From Aricia agestis (lineage: Eukaryota; Arthropoda; Insecta; Lepidoptera; Lycaenidae): 64,000 nt of DNA. Positions 19,501 to 27,762 of this stretch are shown here, in pieces. Positions within the stretch are counted from its first letter, which is position 1; each line of letters opens with the position of its first letter. A program made the translations under genes and the position numbers. Location of the stretch: positions 4,587,262 to 4,651,261 of the forward strand of contig NC_056418.1 in assembly GCF_905147365.1 (NCBI RefSeq), read 5' to 3'. Below the pieces are notes generated by a model. That model ran no database searches. It was not told the DNA's origin and saw nothing but the letters and a program-made list of their open reading frames with translations.

Positions 19501-22486
19501 GTAGGCTGGTCTGTAACTTTCAATATTTCGTGGTGACGCATATTTTTTCTTGCGATGAGATTTCAGAAATCTTCTTTATTGTGTAGAGTCAAGAGATGCC
19601 ACCAGGACTAAGATACCTTCTAACCCTGGAACGCTTTCGAGAGCTAATGATAAAACAGATGGAAATAACCGCTGAAGAGGAGCTGACTACAAAGATAAGC
19701 ACAAGAAAACTGCAGGCATCAAATGAAAAGTTGATGAAGAAAATTAAAGGTGAGAACTTTTACTGGCGAAAATAATATCATACTTATACTTACTGTGTGT
19801 TAAATAGTAATGAAGCAAAATATTGCCTTCATATTATATAAGTAGGTGAATATTTATTCCGCTTCGAGATTTTGCAGAATGTGATCATTTTACGCGGTTT
19901 AAAAACGGAAAATGTTTCTCACACTGAATCGGCATACTTTCCCACTTTAAAAAAATTGCTCTCTTAGACGTTTATAGCGCCTCAGTTCATTTCTCAAGTA
20001 CATACATATCCCACCTATCATGTGAATTTCAGAATATACGGATACCTTGAATACGGAAAACACGAAATTTGAGAAGACTATGGAGGAAAAAAGAAAAATA
20101 ATTTCTAATCTAGAAAAAGAATTAGCGACACTTGAGCTGGACGCTGAAGTCGAGCTGAAGAAGAAAGTGTAATTATTATTTTTTTAGAATAAAATAAATA
20201 ATGCAATCATGACGTAAGGACTTCAGTAATATTTCATAACCGTACAAGAAATACAGTAAAATGTCTGGATTTAAAGTTACCTTTACTCCAAAAATTCCCT
20301 CACAAAAATTTGTTTTAATTATTTACGATAAATAAATAAAATAAACCTTTACTATACTACTAGTTTACTATCTGATCGTGACATGGTGCTCGCAACTCGT
20401 GGGCATTTGGTGAAGAAAGAAATGCTACGAGAAGAGGAACATGAATGCAGAGAAGCTTACGAAAACTTGTTGAAGACAAATCTTACAGAAGAGAAAAACC
20501 TAAGGATGAGAAGGTACACCCAGGTCTAGACAAGATTATGAATCAATGAATGAATGAAAATCCTTTATTGCACCAAAACAACCATGACATACAGAACTTA
20601 GAATTCTATTGAGTAAAAAGTACAAAAGGCGGTCTCATCGCTACAAGCGCTTTCTTCCAGACTACCTTATTTAATTTTATAGCACTTTAATATTATAGTA
20701 ACAGTAGTAATAGATGGTAGGTGACTACATAGACAGCTAAGATTACCTACATAGTTAAGTTTCGAAAAAATCGGTAGAATAGAAAAAGTCAATGCCATAA
20801 AGAATAAGATATGTAGTTCTAAAGTTACGAGATGAACGGAACAGATGAACATCCATACCCAAATACATACAAGTCAAATTCATAAGCCTCCTTTTGCTTC
20901 GCCGTTATAGTCGGGTAAAAATTACTCGAACTGTACAATAGACGATCGCATGTTTTAATGTTAATCTCAATTTCATACATTTTTGGTCGGCGATTCCTTA
21001 TAAGAAGCAATCAAGTGTACATGTTGGCTAGGCCCCCAGTTCATTGATTCTTAAACAGTCAAATTAGAAAAAAGAGTTTTACGAGTTTTTAAAAAAAATC
21101 CTCTATACCTAACGTCGTTCGATTGCCTATCGTTCTACGAGACATTCTTAGTAACTTTTTTTTTAGTAGAATGCCTGATGTTATCGTTCCTCAAAATTTT
21201 AATTATTCCAACAGATTTAAAGTTGAGACGCAGTTGCTCTCGTGGCTACAGAAATATGACATTGAGATGAGTGAGAAGCAGGTCGAGTTGGACGATTTCA
21301 CGGAAAAATATGATGAAGAGATGCAAAAGTGTGAAGATCTGGAGGTAGCCTATTTATTAGTTACGCGTCATATTGAATTCAAGTGTTATCCTAATCAGTT
21401 ATCATATATCACTTGAATTGTTTTTAAATAGATGTTGCTTGTAACTTTGCAATAATATGAAAACTAACTGAAACTATACATTCTTCGCAATCATGGGCGT
21501 ACCCAGGGGCGTTTTCCAGGGGGGGGGGGGGGGGAGGGGATGGGCAGCGGATAAAATAAACGTCAATTTTCCTGGCAAGTGAGAATTAAAAACGTGTTAC
21601 CTACTCTGCGCAAAATGAATTGTTGAAAACAAAATATATTTTTAGTCAGATTAATAAAAGTCAATTTTCATGATTTTTTATTTCAATATACCAGACCGAC
21701 CATCTTCTCAAAACAGGTATGCTGCCCCTAGCTAAAATCCTGGGTACGCCCTTGCACATGTCCGCAATATTGAACAACTTTAGGGCCGCGCTACATCGGA
21801 ATGGCAGCGGCGAGGCGAGCACTTTCAGTTTCACATGATTTTAAACTTTATCTTCATTATTGTAATACATAATATATAATTTATATCGCTTGAGAAATCT
21901 ACGGCCGCCCGTGGCTGCTCGTGCCCTCTCGTGGCCGCTGGCGGCCGCAATTTCTCGAGCGATACTATGTATTACAACAATGAAGATAAAGGTTAAAATT
22001 ATATGACACTGAAAGTACTCGCCTCGGCGCGCTCTTATATAATATCTTTCTCAGTGGTCTGCTATGTCTGCGTGAAAACTTTTCGATGTAAACAAACCTT
22101 TCTTATTTTGTAGGAGAAGATTGCAGAACAAGACATAGAATACATACCCCTTATGGAGGAAAGAGAGAAGGAGTACCATCAGGAAATGACGGAGAAGATG
22201 AACAAATTTCTTCTGGAACATGCTGCGAGGGTTATTCAAGCAGCTTGGAGGCAGGTGCTCGCGAGTCGCGCAGAGAAGAAACGGGTAAGAATTTATTTAT
22301 TTAAGCCATTGCAAACTACGAGTATGCAAGTCTCATACAGCTAACATGCTATATCTAAAATCTAATAACAGTTTATGATTATCTGAATGCGTTTGCTAGT
22401 TTTCGTTGGATGTGAGAAGTATTTGACAGTTCCATTTTTGTTACTCGCAGGCAGGTAGAAAAGGAAAGAAGAAAAAGAAGACTTAA
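16576..22486 (+). CDS. DRC10: Dynein regulatory complex subunit 10 (DRC10/IQCD)
   Basis: Exons 16576-16696, 17160-17404, 18147-18254, 19587-19749, 20033-20168, 20364-20513, 21215-21344, 22114-22284 and 22451-22486 join in phase to 419 aa (the human protein is about 450). DRC10 is an axonemal subunit of the nexin-dynein regulatory complex in motile cilia and sperm flagella. Supporting blocks are CKIQAERITKILDETVLKTK near residue 47, the middle coiled coil, RFKVETQLLSWLQKYDIEM and VELDDFTEKYDEE. The calmodulin-type IQ motif VIQAAWRQVLASR lies at about 391-403. The tail is very basic (GRKGKKKKKT), as in the IQCD and IQCG proteins. IQCG (DRC9) is the nearest alternative, but the N-terminal block favours IQCD. 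The start at 16576 (aaaATGg) follows a TTG-led frame. Introns 1, 2, 3 and 7 carry transposons. Confidence 0.87.
16720..16978. mobile_element. Snap-back Tc1/mariner-type MITE, family A copy 1
   Basis: It runs from caggatgtaacaaaaataag to cttatttttgttacaccctg and is flanked by TA on both sides. Nearly the whole element is one hairpin (gtagcagcgctgaaagac and its inverse). Related copies lie at 45074-45332, 48379-48585 and 49991-50170. It lies in DRC10 intron 1. Confidence 0.85.
17041..17102. repeat. 62-bp perfect AT-rich palindrome
   Basis: The stretch starting gatatttctgatattaatat equals its own reverse complement over 62 bases. It lies in DRC10 intron 1. Confidence 0.85.
17456..17857 (+). mobile_element. 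Short Helitron interrupted by a MITE
   Basis: It has the TC start (TCCATGCTAATATTATAAA), the (gtct)n run, the decayed hairpin tgcaacggatttgcg and the CTAG end. It is split by the MITE at 17517-17695. It lies in DRC10 intron 2. Confidence 0.85.
17517..17695. mobile_element. TA-flanked MITE nested in a Helitron
   Basis: The ends tagttcttgcaatctacgag and ctcctagattgcaagaactg are inverted. TA lies at 17515-17516 and 17696-17697, and the Helitron reads cleanly across the gap (ctgtctgtta / tacctcttcacgc). The element is 179 bp long. Confidence 0.8.
18515..19255 (-). pseudogene. Non-LTR retrotransposon remnant: ORF2 C-terminus plus 3' UTR
   Basis: Read on the minus strand it matches the element at 24783-25390 piece by piece: a broken C-terminal zinc-knuckle region (C-x-CSTEG, ERTTMLNNLLC-like), the FRAFKRF block, then a 3' UTR with gattaatttcgttgcgggtc. 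Frameshifts and stops make it non-functional. It lies in DRC10 intron 3. Confidence 0.65.
19446..19534. repeat. Perfect hairpin: 42-bp arms, 5-base loop
   Basis: The arms 19446-19487 (accacgaaatattgaaag...) and 19493-19534 are exact inverted copies, with loop actac. It lies in DRC10 intron 3 on the coding strand. Confidence 0.85.
21495..21751. mobile_element. MITE with GGGCGTACCCAGG ends and a poly-G run
   Basis: gggcgtacccagg and cctgggtacgccc are inverted ends. A run of about 16 G follows the left end. Relatives lie at 24190-24471, 44304-44495 (partial) and 47015-47525. It lies in DRC10 intron 7. Confidence 0.75.
21783..22035. mobile_element. Fold-back element with GC-rich arms
   Basis: gcgaggcgagcactttcagt...tttaaactttatcttcatt is inverted at the right as aatgaagataaaggttaaaa...actgaaagtactcgcctcgg, around gtggccgctggcggccgcaa. 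It shares blocks with 42420-42685. Confidence 0.65.
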
Positions 22487-22928
22487 TTTTTTATGTTTTT
22501 CTCCCGATTATTATTAAGTAATATTTTTATTTTTAATCTTTTCATTTTTTATGTTATTTATTTTCTTATTAGCTCAGAAAATTGCAAAAGAAATTGGAGG
22601 CGGCGCAAAAGAAGGGGAAGCAAGTATAAAATATTTGACACGTATATTTTATTTTTAAATATTATAACCAATCTAATTATTATATTAAAATTATGTGTAA
22701 AATGCTGTAAAATGTTAATTTGGTATATTTTGTTTACTAGTACATTAAGACAATGTTTATAATCTATATATCATCTTTTGGGATATAGAGTCAAATGACA
22801 CAAGGACAATTAGGTATTGTTAATTTCGGTAAAAAAACTCATGTCTAAGTATATAATTTTATTTTATTATTATAGTACAGTAAACTCGTTATTCACTGTG
22901 GATACAGGCGGTCGCCATCTAAAGATGT
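22487..22928. other. Intergenic spacer, AT-rich
   Basis: It holds the presumed 3' UTRs of DRC10 (plus) and of the secreted-protein gene (minus; AATAAA on the minus strand at 22858-22868). No repeat or gene is recognised. Confidence 0.6.
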
Positions 22929-23993
22929 CTAACTAACCATGCACTTATTCTCAGCCAAAGCGGCAATGTATTTAGCACTTCTTTCAATTTCTGCACAACC
23001 ATTATTGTTGAACCCTACTTTTTGAACTAGGTCTAATATAGTACTGGTTGCAGCAGTTATTTCATGGAATAATAGATCTATTTCATCCTCGCCTTTTCCT
23101 AAATCTATTTTAGGCATTAAATTATCATCGTTGTTAGCTTTTTTGTGTTTAGTTTTGTCGTTAGCTTGAATTTTCTTAATCCATTTTTTTATTGAATCAA
23201 ATAGGCTATCATTTTCATCATCTTGGTCGTGAGGTTTTTGGTCATAAGGTTGATGCTCATGAGGTCCTTGGTCATGAGGTCCATGGTCATGAGGTCCATC
23301 GTCATGAGGTCCGTGGTCATGAGGTCCATCGTCATGAGCTTCATGGTCATGAGGCTCATGGTCGTGGTCGTGGTCATCGTCGTTTGTATTCTGATGTTTT
23401 CCTCTGTTATGAATAGTTATACCATCAATTTTACTTTCGTCGTGTTCATTAAGTTGTAATATTTTTTCATATAAGTCCGCAGCTATTTTAACAACATCGT
23501 CGACTCCAGGGCTTATTTCTAAGCCGCTAGGTTTATCGTTTGTTTCACCTTTTTTACTAGGTTTTTTTGGTTTGCCTTTTTTACTAGGTTTTTTACCACT
23601 TCCTACTTGTACGTTGGTTTTAGGTTTTATCGAATAAATATTATTGTGCAAAATAACATCTCCTCTGTGTAGATGAATTTTGTTACCTTTTATATGACGT
23701 TGATTTTTTTTGCCATAATTATTTTCATGAATTAATAAGTTAAAAGGCGTTTGCGATCGCAGTCCTAAATTATATAATAAATCAATTAGAACTGCGTCTG
23801 GTTTATTGTAGCGACTTTCGCTTGAATCTTCTCGCTCGTAAGCTACATAAAAGTCATCGTTTCTTCTGTTTTCCGCTCTGTTATTTTGACTTACATCTGA
23901 TTCATTTTCAATTAGCAACACTTGACCAAAACAAAGACAATTCAGAATACTGCACGCAATTACTACAATATAATATAAACTATTATAAACCAT
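22929..23993 (-). CDS. Secreted protein of unknown family with histidine-rich pentapeptide repeats
   Basis: A single 354-codon exon. The product starts with a signal peptide (MVYNSLYYIVVIACSILNCL, then CFGQ). It continues with ENESDVS and DAVLIDLLYNLGLRSQTPF, then a lysine-rich part (KKPSKKGKPKKPSKKG). Residues about 210-258 are an Asp/His-rich array of PHDHG/PHDDG/PHDQG pentapeptides. The C-terminal helical domain holds LLFHEITAATSTILDLV and ends in a C-x17-C pair (GCAEIERSAKY ... ENKC). The frame is intact. The product at 26174-26923 is its paralogue, sharing both ends but not the middle. I do not recognise the family. The histidine array could bind Zn, Cu or Ni, but that is inference. Site of expression cannot be told from sequence. 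Confidence 0.8.
   Translation of the reverse strand: MVYNSLYYIVVIACSILNCLCFGQVLLIENESDVSQNNRAENRRNDDFYVAYEREDSSESRYNKPDAVLIDLLYNLGLRSQTPFNLLIHENNYGKKNQRHIKGNKIHLHRGDVILHNNIYSIKPKTNVQVGSGKKPSKKGKPKKPSKKGETNDKPSGLEISPGVDDVVKIAADLYEKILQLNEHDESKIDGITIHNRGKHQNTNDDDHDHDHEPHDHEAHDDGPHDHGPHDDGPHDHGPHDQGPHEHQPYDQKPHDQDDENDSLFDSIKKWIKKIQANDKTKHKKANNDDNLMPKIDLGKGEDEIDLLFHEITAATSTILDLVQKVGFNNNGCAEIERSAKYIAALAENKCMVS
23218..23370 (-). repeat. 15-bp coding minisatellite (PHDxG)
   Basis: About ten imperfect units of the type ccatggtcatgaggt are seen on the plus strand. On the minus strand they read as PHDHG-like pentapeptides in the secreted protein gene. The frames on the other strand are shadows of it. 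Confidence 0.8.
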
Positions 23994-24189
23994 CGCGCCT
24001 GACTTTCAGATGTACAGTCGTTATTTTTCCAATACTAACATAGTAATTAAAAAAATAACGACTATCGTAAAATGCTGATTAATTTCATATCTATGGAAAT
24101 TATTATGTACTTTGATAACAAAAGCAATACCTATACATAATTTTTAAATGTTTTTTTTTTATACATTATTGCTTTTAATCCAATCGCAT

Positions 24190-24471
24190 GGGCGTATCCA
24201 GGTTCTAGGCCAGGGGGGGGGCAAATTACCCAGGTTCTGGTGCCGGGGGGGGGGGGGGGGGGGGCAAATTACCCAGGTTCTGGGCCAGGGGGGGACAAAT
24301 CAGATTTTTCATAAGCTAGGTGTTTATAAAAAATTGTAAATGGTAAAAATTCGTTTTCTTAATTTTTATTAAAAAAATTATTAATTTTTTTTTAATTTTA
24401 CTTAGAAGGGACGTCAACATGATCCAGGGGGGGCAGCCCATCCCTGCCCCCCCCCCCCCCTCGGTACGCCC
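24190..24471. mobile_element. MITE with internal poly-G and poly-C tracts
   Basis: The ends gggcgtatccagg and tcggtacgccc are loosely inverted. The block caaattacccaggttctgg is repeated, and runs of 20 or more G and 17 C lie inside. It belongs to the family of 21495-21751. Confidence 0.65.
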
Positions 24472-24782
24472 ATGTACAATCGTACTCCTAACATTTTCAT
24501 AATATTATTTTATTCCACTAAATAGTTTCTCTCATATGGTTATTTCATCTGAAGATAAACATTTTCTAGGATTGTCTTTTACATACTTATAATATAGTAT
24601 AGTATTTATTGCTTTTTAAAGATTCTATTATAATTATTGCTTATTAAAGAACGAAAAAGTCTTCCGTCCCACTGAGTTATAAGAGTAAAGGAATAAAGAT
24701 ATAAAGATGTGCTCTTGTGTACTGCGCACACACTTAAACTATAAAAAATAAAAAATTACTCCTGCGAATCTGGCCTGGTTTT

Positions 24783-25390
24783 AATGGATTCATGTTAGTT
24801 CCGTCTCCTCTTTGCGAGCGCTCGACCGAAGGCAGCCCGCAAGATCATCACATACTCTGGGAGTGTGATATCTGGCATGAGGAAAGAACCGATATGTTAA
24901 ACAACCTCCAATGTGTTTCTGGAGTCATATTTTACGATGACCTCATAGGCAGCGCAAAGAATTTCCGTGCTTTCAAACGTTTTGGTCACGAATACTATTG
25001 GAAACAATCCACAAGCATGTCAGTTTAAGTAAAGGTTATTTATATGAAGTAGGTTTAATATAATTTAATTATTTTCCCGTAGTGCTTCCTCCTTTGTTCG
25101 GACATTATTGTCACGAAATTTGGCTGTCTCTTCCGAGTTGCTTGGGGAGGGAAATTGGATTTCCCCTACTCCTCCTACCTTTCTTCTGATTAATTTCGTT
25201 GCGGGTCCCAAGACAGATTTAGCTTGTCCCTCGGGCACCCCTGAGATCATATCAAAGGGTTTTCGCGGTTGGTTACCACTGTTGAACCTGGCGACACAGA
25301 AGTTGCAGTGGTGGAAATGTGTGGTGGGCCAATTGCCCGTTAAAAAAAGGCCTGGTTTCAACGAAACCGGCCACCGTCACCGAAACCGAT
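24783..25390 (+). pseudogene. Non-LTR retrotransposon remnant: ORF2 C-terminus plus 3' UTR
   Basis: Residues read CERSTEGSPQDHHILWECDI, then WHEERTDMLNNL. This is the C-x..HILxEC zinc-knuckle end typical of LINE ORF2 after the RNase H/RT region. RAFKRFGHEYYW and a stop at 25026 follow. The 3' UTR holds gattaatttcgttgcgggtc and shares its course with the antisense copy at 18515-19255. Confidence 0.6.
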
Positions 25391-25460
25391 GTGGGTTGTT
25401 ATTATTGCGAGCGTCTTGCTTGCTTGCACTTGCGGCCAGTTATGATAATAGAATTACACA

Positions 25461-25771
25461 TTTTTTTTTAATGAAATAAGGGGGAAAACGAGCAAACGGG
25501 TCACCTGATGGAAGCAACTTCCGTCGCCCATGGACACTCGCAGCATCAGAAGAGCTGCACGTGCGTTGCCGGCCTTTTAAGAGGGAATAGGGAAGGGTAG
25601 GGATGGGAAGGGAATAGGGTAGGGTAGGGAATAGGGGATTGGGCCTCTGGTAAACTCACTCACTCGGCGAAACACAGCGCAAGCGCTGTTTCACGCCGGT
25701 TTTTTGTGAGAACGTGGTATTTCTCCGGTCGAGCCGGCCCATTCGTGCCGAAGCATGGCTCTCCCACGTAT
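25461..25771 (-). mobile_element. Lepidopteran SINE (copy 3)
   Basis: Near full-length in reverse: T-rich tail, gcaacttccgtcgcccatgg, the agggaatagggtaggg core, then ggctctcccacgtat. Confidence 0.8.
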
Positions 25772-25780
25772 ATGGTGCAG

Positions 25781-25950
25781 GGCCGACTTTTACACGCGCA
25801 CACACGTGGGCACTATAAAATTACTTCTGCGTAACTGGCCTAGTTTCATTGGAACCAGAGTGCTCTTGTGAATTGCGCACACACTTGGTCACTATAAAAT
25901 TACTCCTGCGTAACTGGCCTGGTTTCATTGAAACCAGAGTGCTCTTGTGT
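25781..25950. repeat. Two tandem copies of an ~80-bp unit (third copy at 24709-24782)
   Basis: The unit reads gtgctcttgtgaattgcgca, cacacttggtcactataaaa, ttactcctgcgtaactggcc, tggtttcattgaaaccaga. Copies in tandem follow the SINE. A third, interrupted copy runs into the LINE remnant at 24783, so this is probably part of that element. Confidence 0.6.
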
Positions 25951-25952
25951 CG

Positions 25953-26008
25953 CGTTGCCGGCCTTTTAAGAGGGAATAGGGTAATAGGGGAGGGTAGGGA
26001 AGAAATAA
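25953..26008 (-). mobile_element. SINE core fragment
   Basis: cgttgccggccttttaagag followed by the agggaatagggtaatagg core only. Confidence 0.6.
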
Positions 26009-26167
26009 TATTGATATTTTATTATTAAAAACGGAGAACTTAATTCTGGGAAAAGGTGAGGGCGGGAGTTGTTAAATATAATATGCCTCATTCCTATCCT
26101 GTGTTCTTATAATAATAATAATTTCTCGGTATTTAAATATAATTTTTAAACAGTGCAATTAAGAAAC

Positions 26168-26173
26168 TTTATT
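26168..26173 (-). promoter_or_regulatory. Poly(A) signal directly abutting a stop codon
   Basis: On the minus strand the sequence reads TGA then AATAAA, with no base between. It serves the secreted-protein gene 26174-26923, if used. Confidence 0.6.
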
Positions 26174-26923
26174 TCATATACATTTCTTCGCAGCTAATTT
26201 GATAATATGTATTGCATATTTTTCAATTTCTTCACAAGCATTTTTGTGACCACTGGTTTTGATTAAATGAACTAAATCTAGGATAGTACTAGCTGCGGCT
26301 ATAATTTGGTGGAAAACAAGTTCTGTTGATATTTCATTCATTCCTCTATTATTTCCGTTAGGTCCTCTGGGAAATAATTTATCCTTGCGGAAAATGTCTT
26401 TTTGAGCGTCAGTGCCTTTATCGTTTCGTCCTGGATGTAGTTTGATTGCGTCATCATATTTGTTTTGCGTGTTATCCGTTGTACATACAATTGCTTTTTC
26501 AACATGACTATATCCACAATTAAAAGGGCTGCCAATATTTGGAAAAAAAACTGCATTTTTACTTGTTTGCTGATTGTTAACAAGTCGATTAGACGTCAAA
26601 TTTCTTATTTTGGTAAAATAGGGGTCACTATTAATTGCATTGTAATCGTCACCGTCACGTCTGATATATGGCTTCGGTGTTTGCAGCTCAAAATTATTTA
26701 AAAAATCAATGAGACCTTTATCTGGGTAATTTGGTTTGTTGTTGCGACCTACGCCGGATTCTCTCTCATCATCATCATCTTGCAAGACTTTACCGTTAAG
26801 TTTTACATTGCTTGCCAGACTTACATCAGATTCCTCTTCGATTGGTACCCTTTGACCAAAGCTAGGGCAACTAAGCAAATAACATGCAGTGAGTATAGTA
26901 AAAAGTACCTGGCCTTCCATCAT
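26174..26923 (-). CDS. Secreted protein of unknown family, paralogue of 22929-23993
   Basis: A single 249-codon exon. A signal peptide (MMEGQVLFTILTACYLLSCP, then SFGQ) leads to IEEESDVS and DKGLIDFLNNFELQTPKPY, which parallel the same region of the neighbour. The middle differs: it lacks the Lys-rich and His-rich parts and has two extra cysteines (FNCGYSHVEKAIVC). The C-terminal domain is conserved: ELVFHQIIAAASTILDLV followed by C-x17-C (CEEIEKYA ... AAKKC). The same strand, the same single-exon form and 2.2 kb spacing point to tandem duplication, with fast change of the middle. AATAAA begins right after the TGA stop. Function unknown. Confidence 0.8.
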   Translation of the reverse strand: MMEGQVLFTILTACYLLSCPSFGQRVPIEEESDVSLASNVKLNGKVLQDDDDERESGVGRNNKPNYPDKGLIDFLNNFELQTPKPYIRRDGDDYNAINSDPYFTKIRNLTSNRLVNNQQTSKNAVFFPNIGSPFNCGYSHVEKAIVCTTDNTQNKYDDAIKLHPGRNDKGTDAQKDIFRKDKLFPRGPNGNNRGMNEISTELVFHQIIAAASTILDLVHLIKTSGHKNACEEIEKYAIHIIKLAAKKCI

Positions 26924-27762
26924 AACTCACTCTTGTGTGTATTATGTCTCACGAGATGTAAATAATCAAATAACGATAACACGTTTAATGTCGTAAAACT
27001 ATTGATTACTTTTACATTTCATTGAAAAATGATTACTTCGTTATCAGTAAGACCTGTTATTTTTTAAATTTTTACTTTTAATTCAATCAAAATTTCAACC
27101 TGTATTAGGTTGAAATTTTTTAATTAGTATGGGAAAGGTGATAAAAAAGATTGACTTGATTTTAATAAACCTTTATTTAAATACTTATTTGACAATGTAA
27201 ATATTTACCTAGCTGGGTATAAAATATTGTAATACAAAGTATTTGAGTGTTTCAAATACTTATATATTTATTTAGCTGCGAGTCTATAGCATTATAGCCA
27301 AGATACATGATAGTGCGTCGTTCTTCAAAAATAAAAATATATTTTACGTAAATAATGACCTACGGGATTCTTCTAACAAAGTAAAAAATTGGTATTAAAT
27401 AATCATAAATCTACAATCTACATGCATACTCAGCCTTAAAGAGAGTAACCGCTGCAGCGATTTTCTAGAATGCCTATGAGATGTTTGAGGGAGAAATAGG
27501 TTCTTCAATTTTATAAAATTATTTATAAAATTTATAAAAACGCAAACTTTTCAGAAACGCCCATGAATTTTGGGTTTATCTATTTCATAAAAGCTTGTAA
27601 CTTTGAACGTTTTAATATTTATCAGTCGCATTCTTGGCGCTATAAAAGTTTTGAATCGGGGGTTGTTTTTAAATTTTATAATTTAACATTATATTCTATA
27701 GAAATGTTAGGTGATGCCATAAATGCGTCCTTGAAATCGTGGTCGTCCAAAACTAAATGTGA
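26924..27762. other. Spacer and presumed DEF6-like 3' UTR
   Basis: No gene or repeat is recognised. On the minus strand AATAAA at 27172-27177 may end the DEF6-like transcript, giving a 3' UTR of about 590 bases. Confidence 0.5.

Larger units (their letters stand above)
23994..26173. other. Spacer between the two paralogous secreted-protein genes, repeat-filled
   Basis: It holds a 13-bp inverted repeat just upstream of the first gene (gtcgttattttt / aaaaataacgac), a MITE with G/C runs, a LINE remnant, SINE copies and three copies of an approximately 80-bp unit. The promoter of 22929-23993 must lie near 24000; no TATA box is evident. Confidence 0.65.

Noticed and set aside
23192..23459. Plus-strand frames rich in GHEVH or VMRS repeats
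   Set aside because: They are antisense and shifted readings of the histidine-rich repeat in the minus-strand gene.
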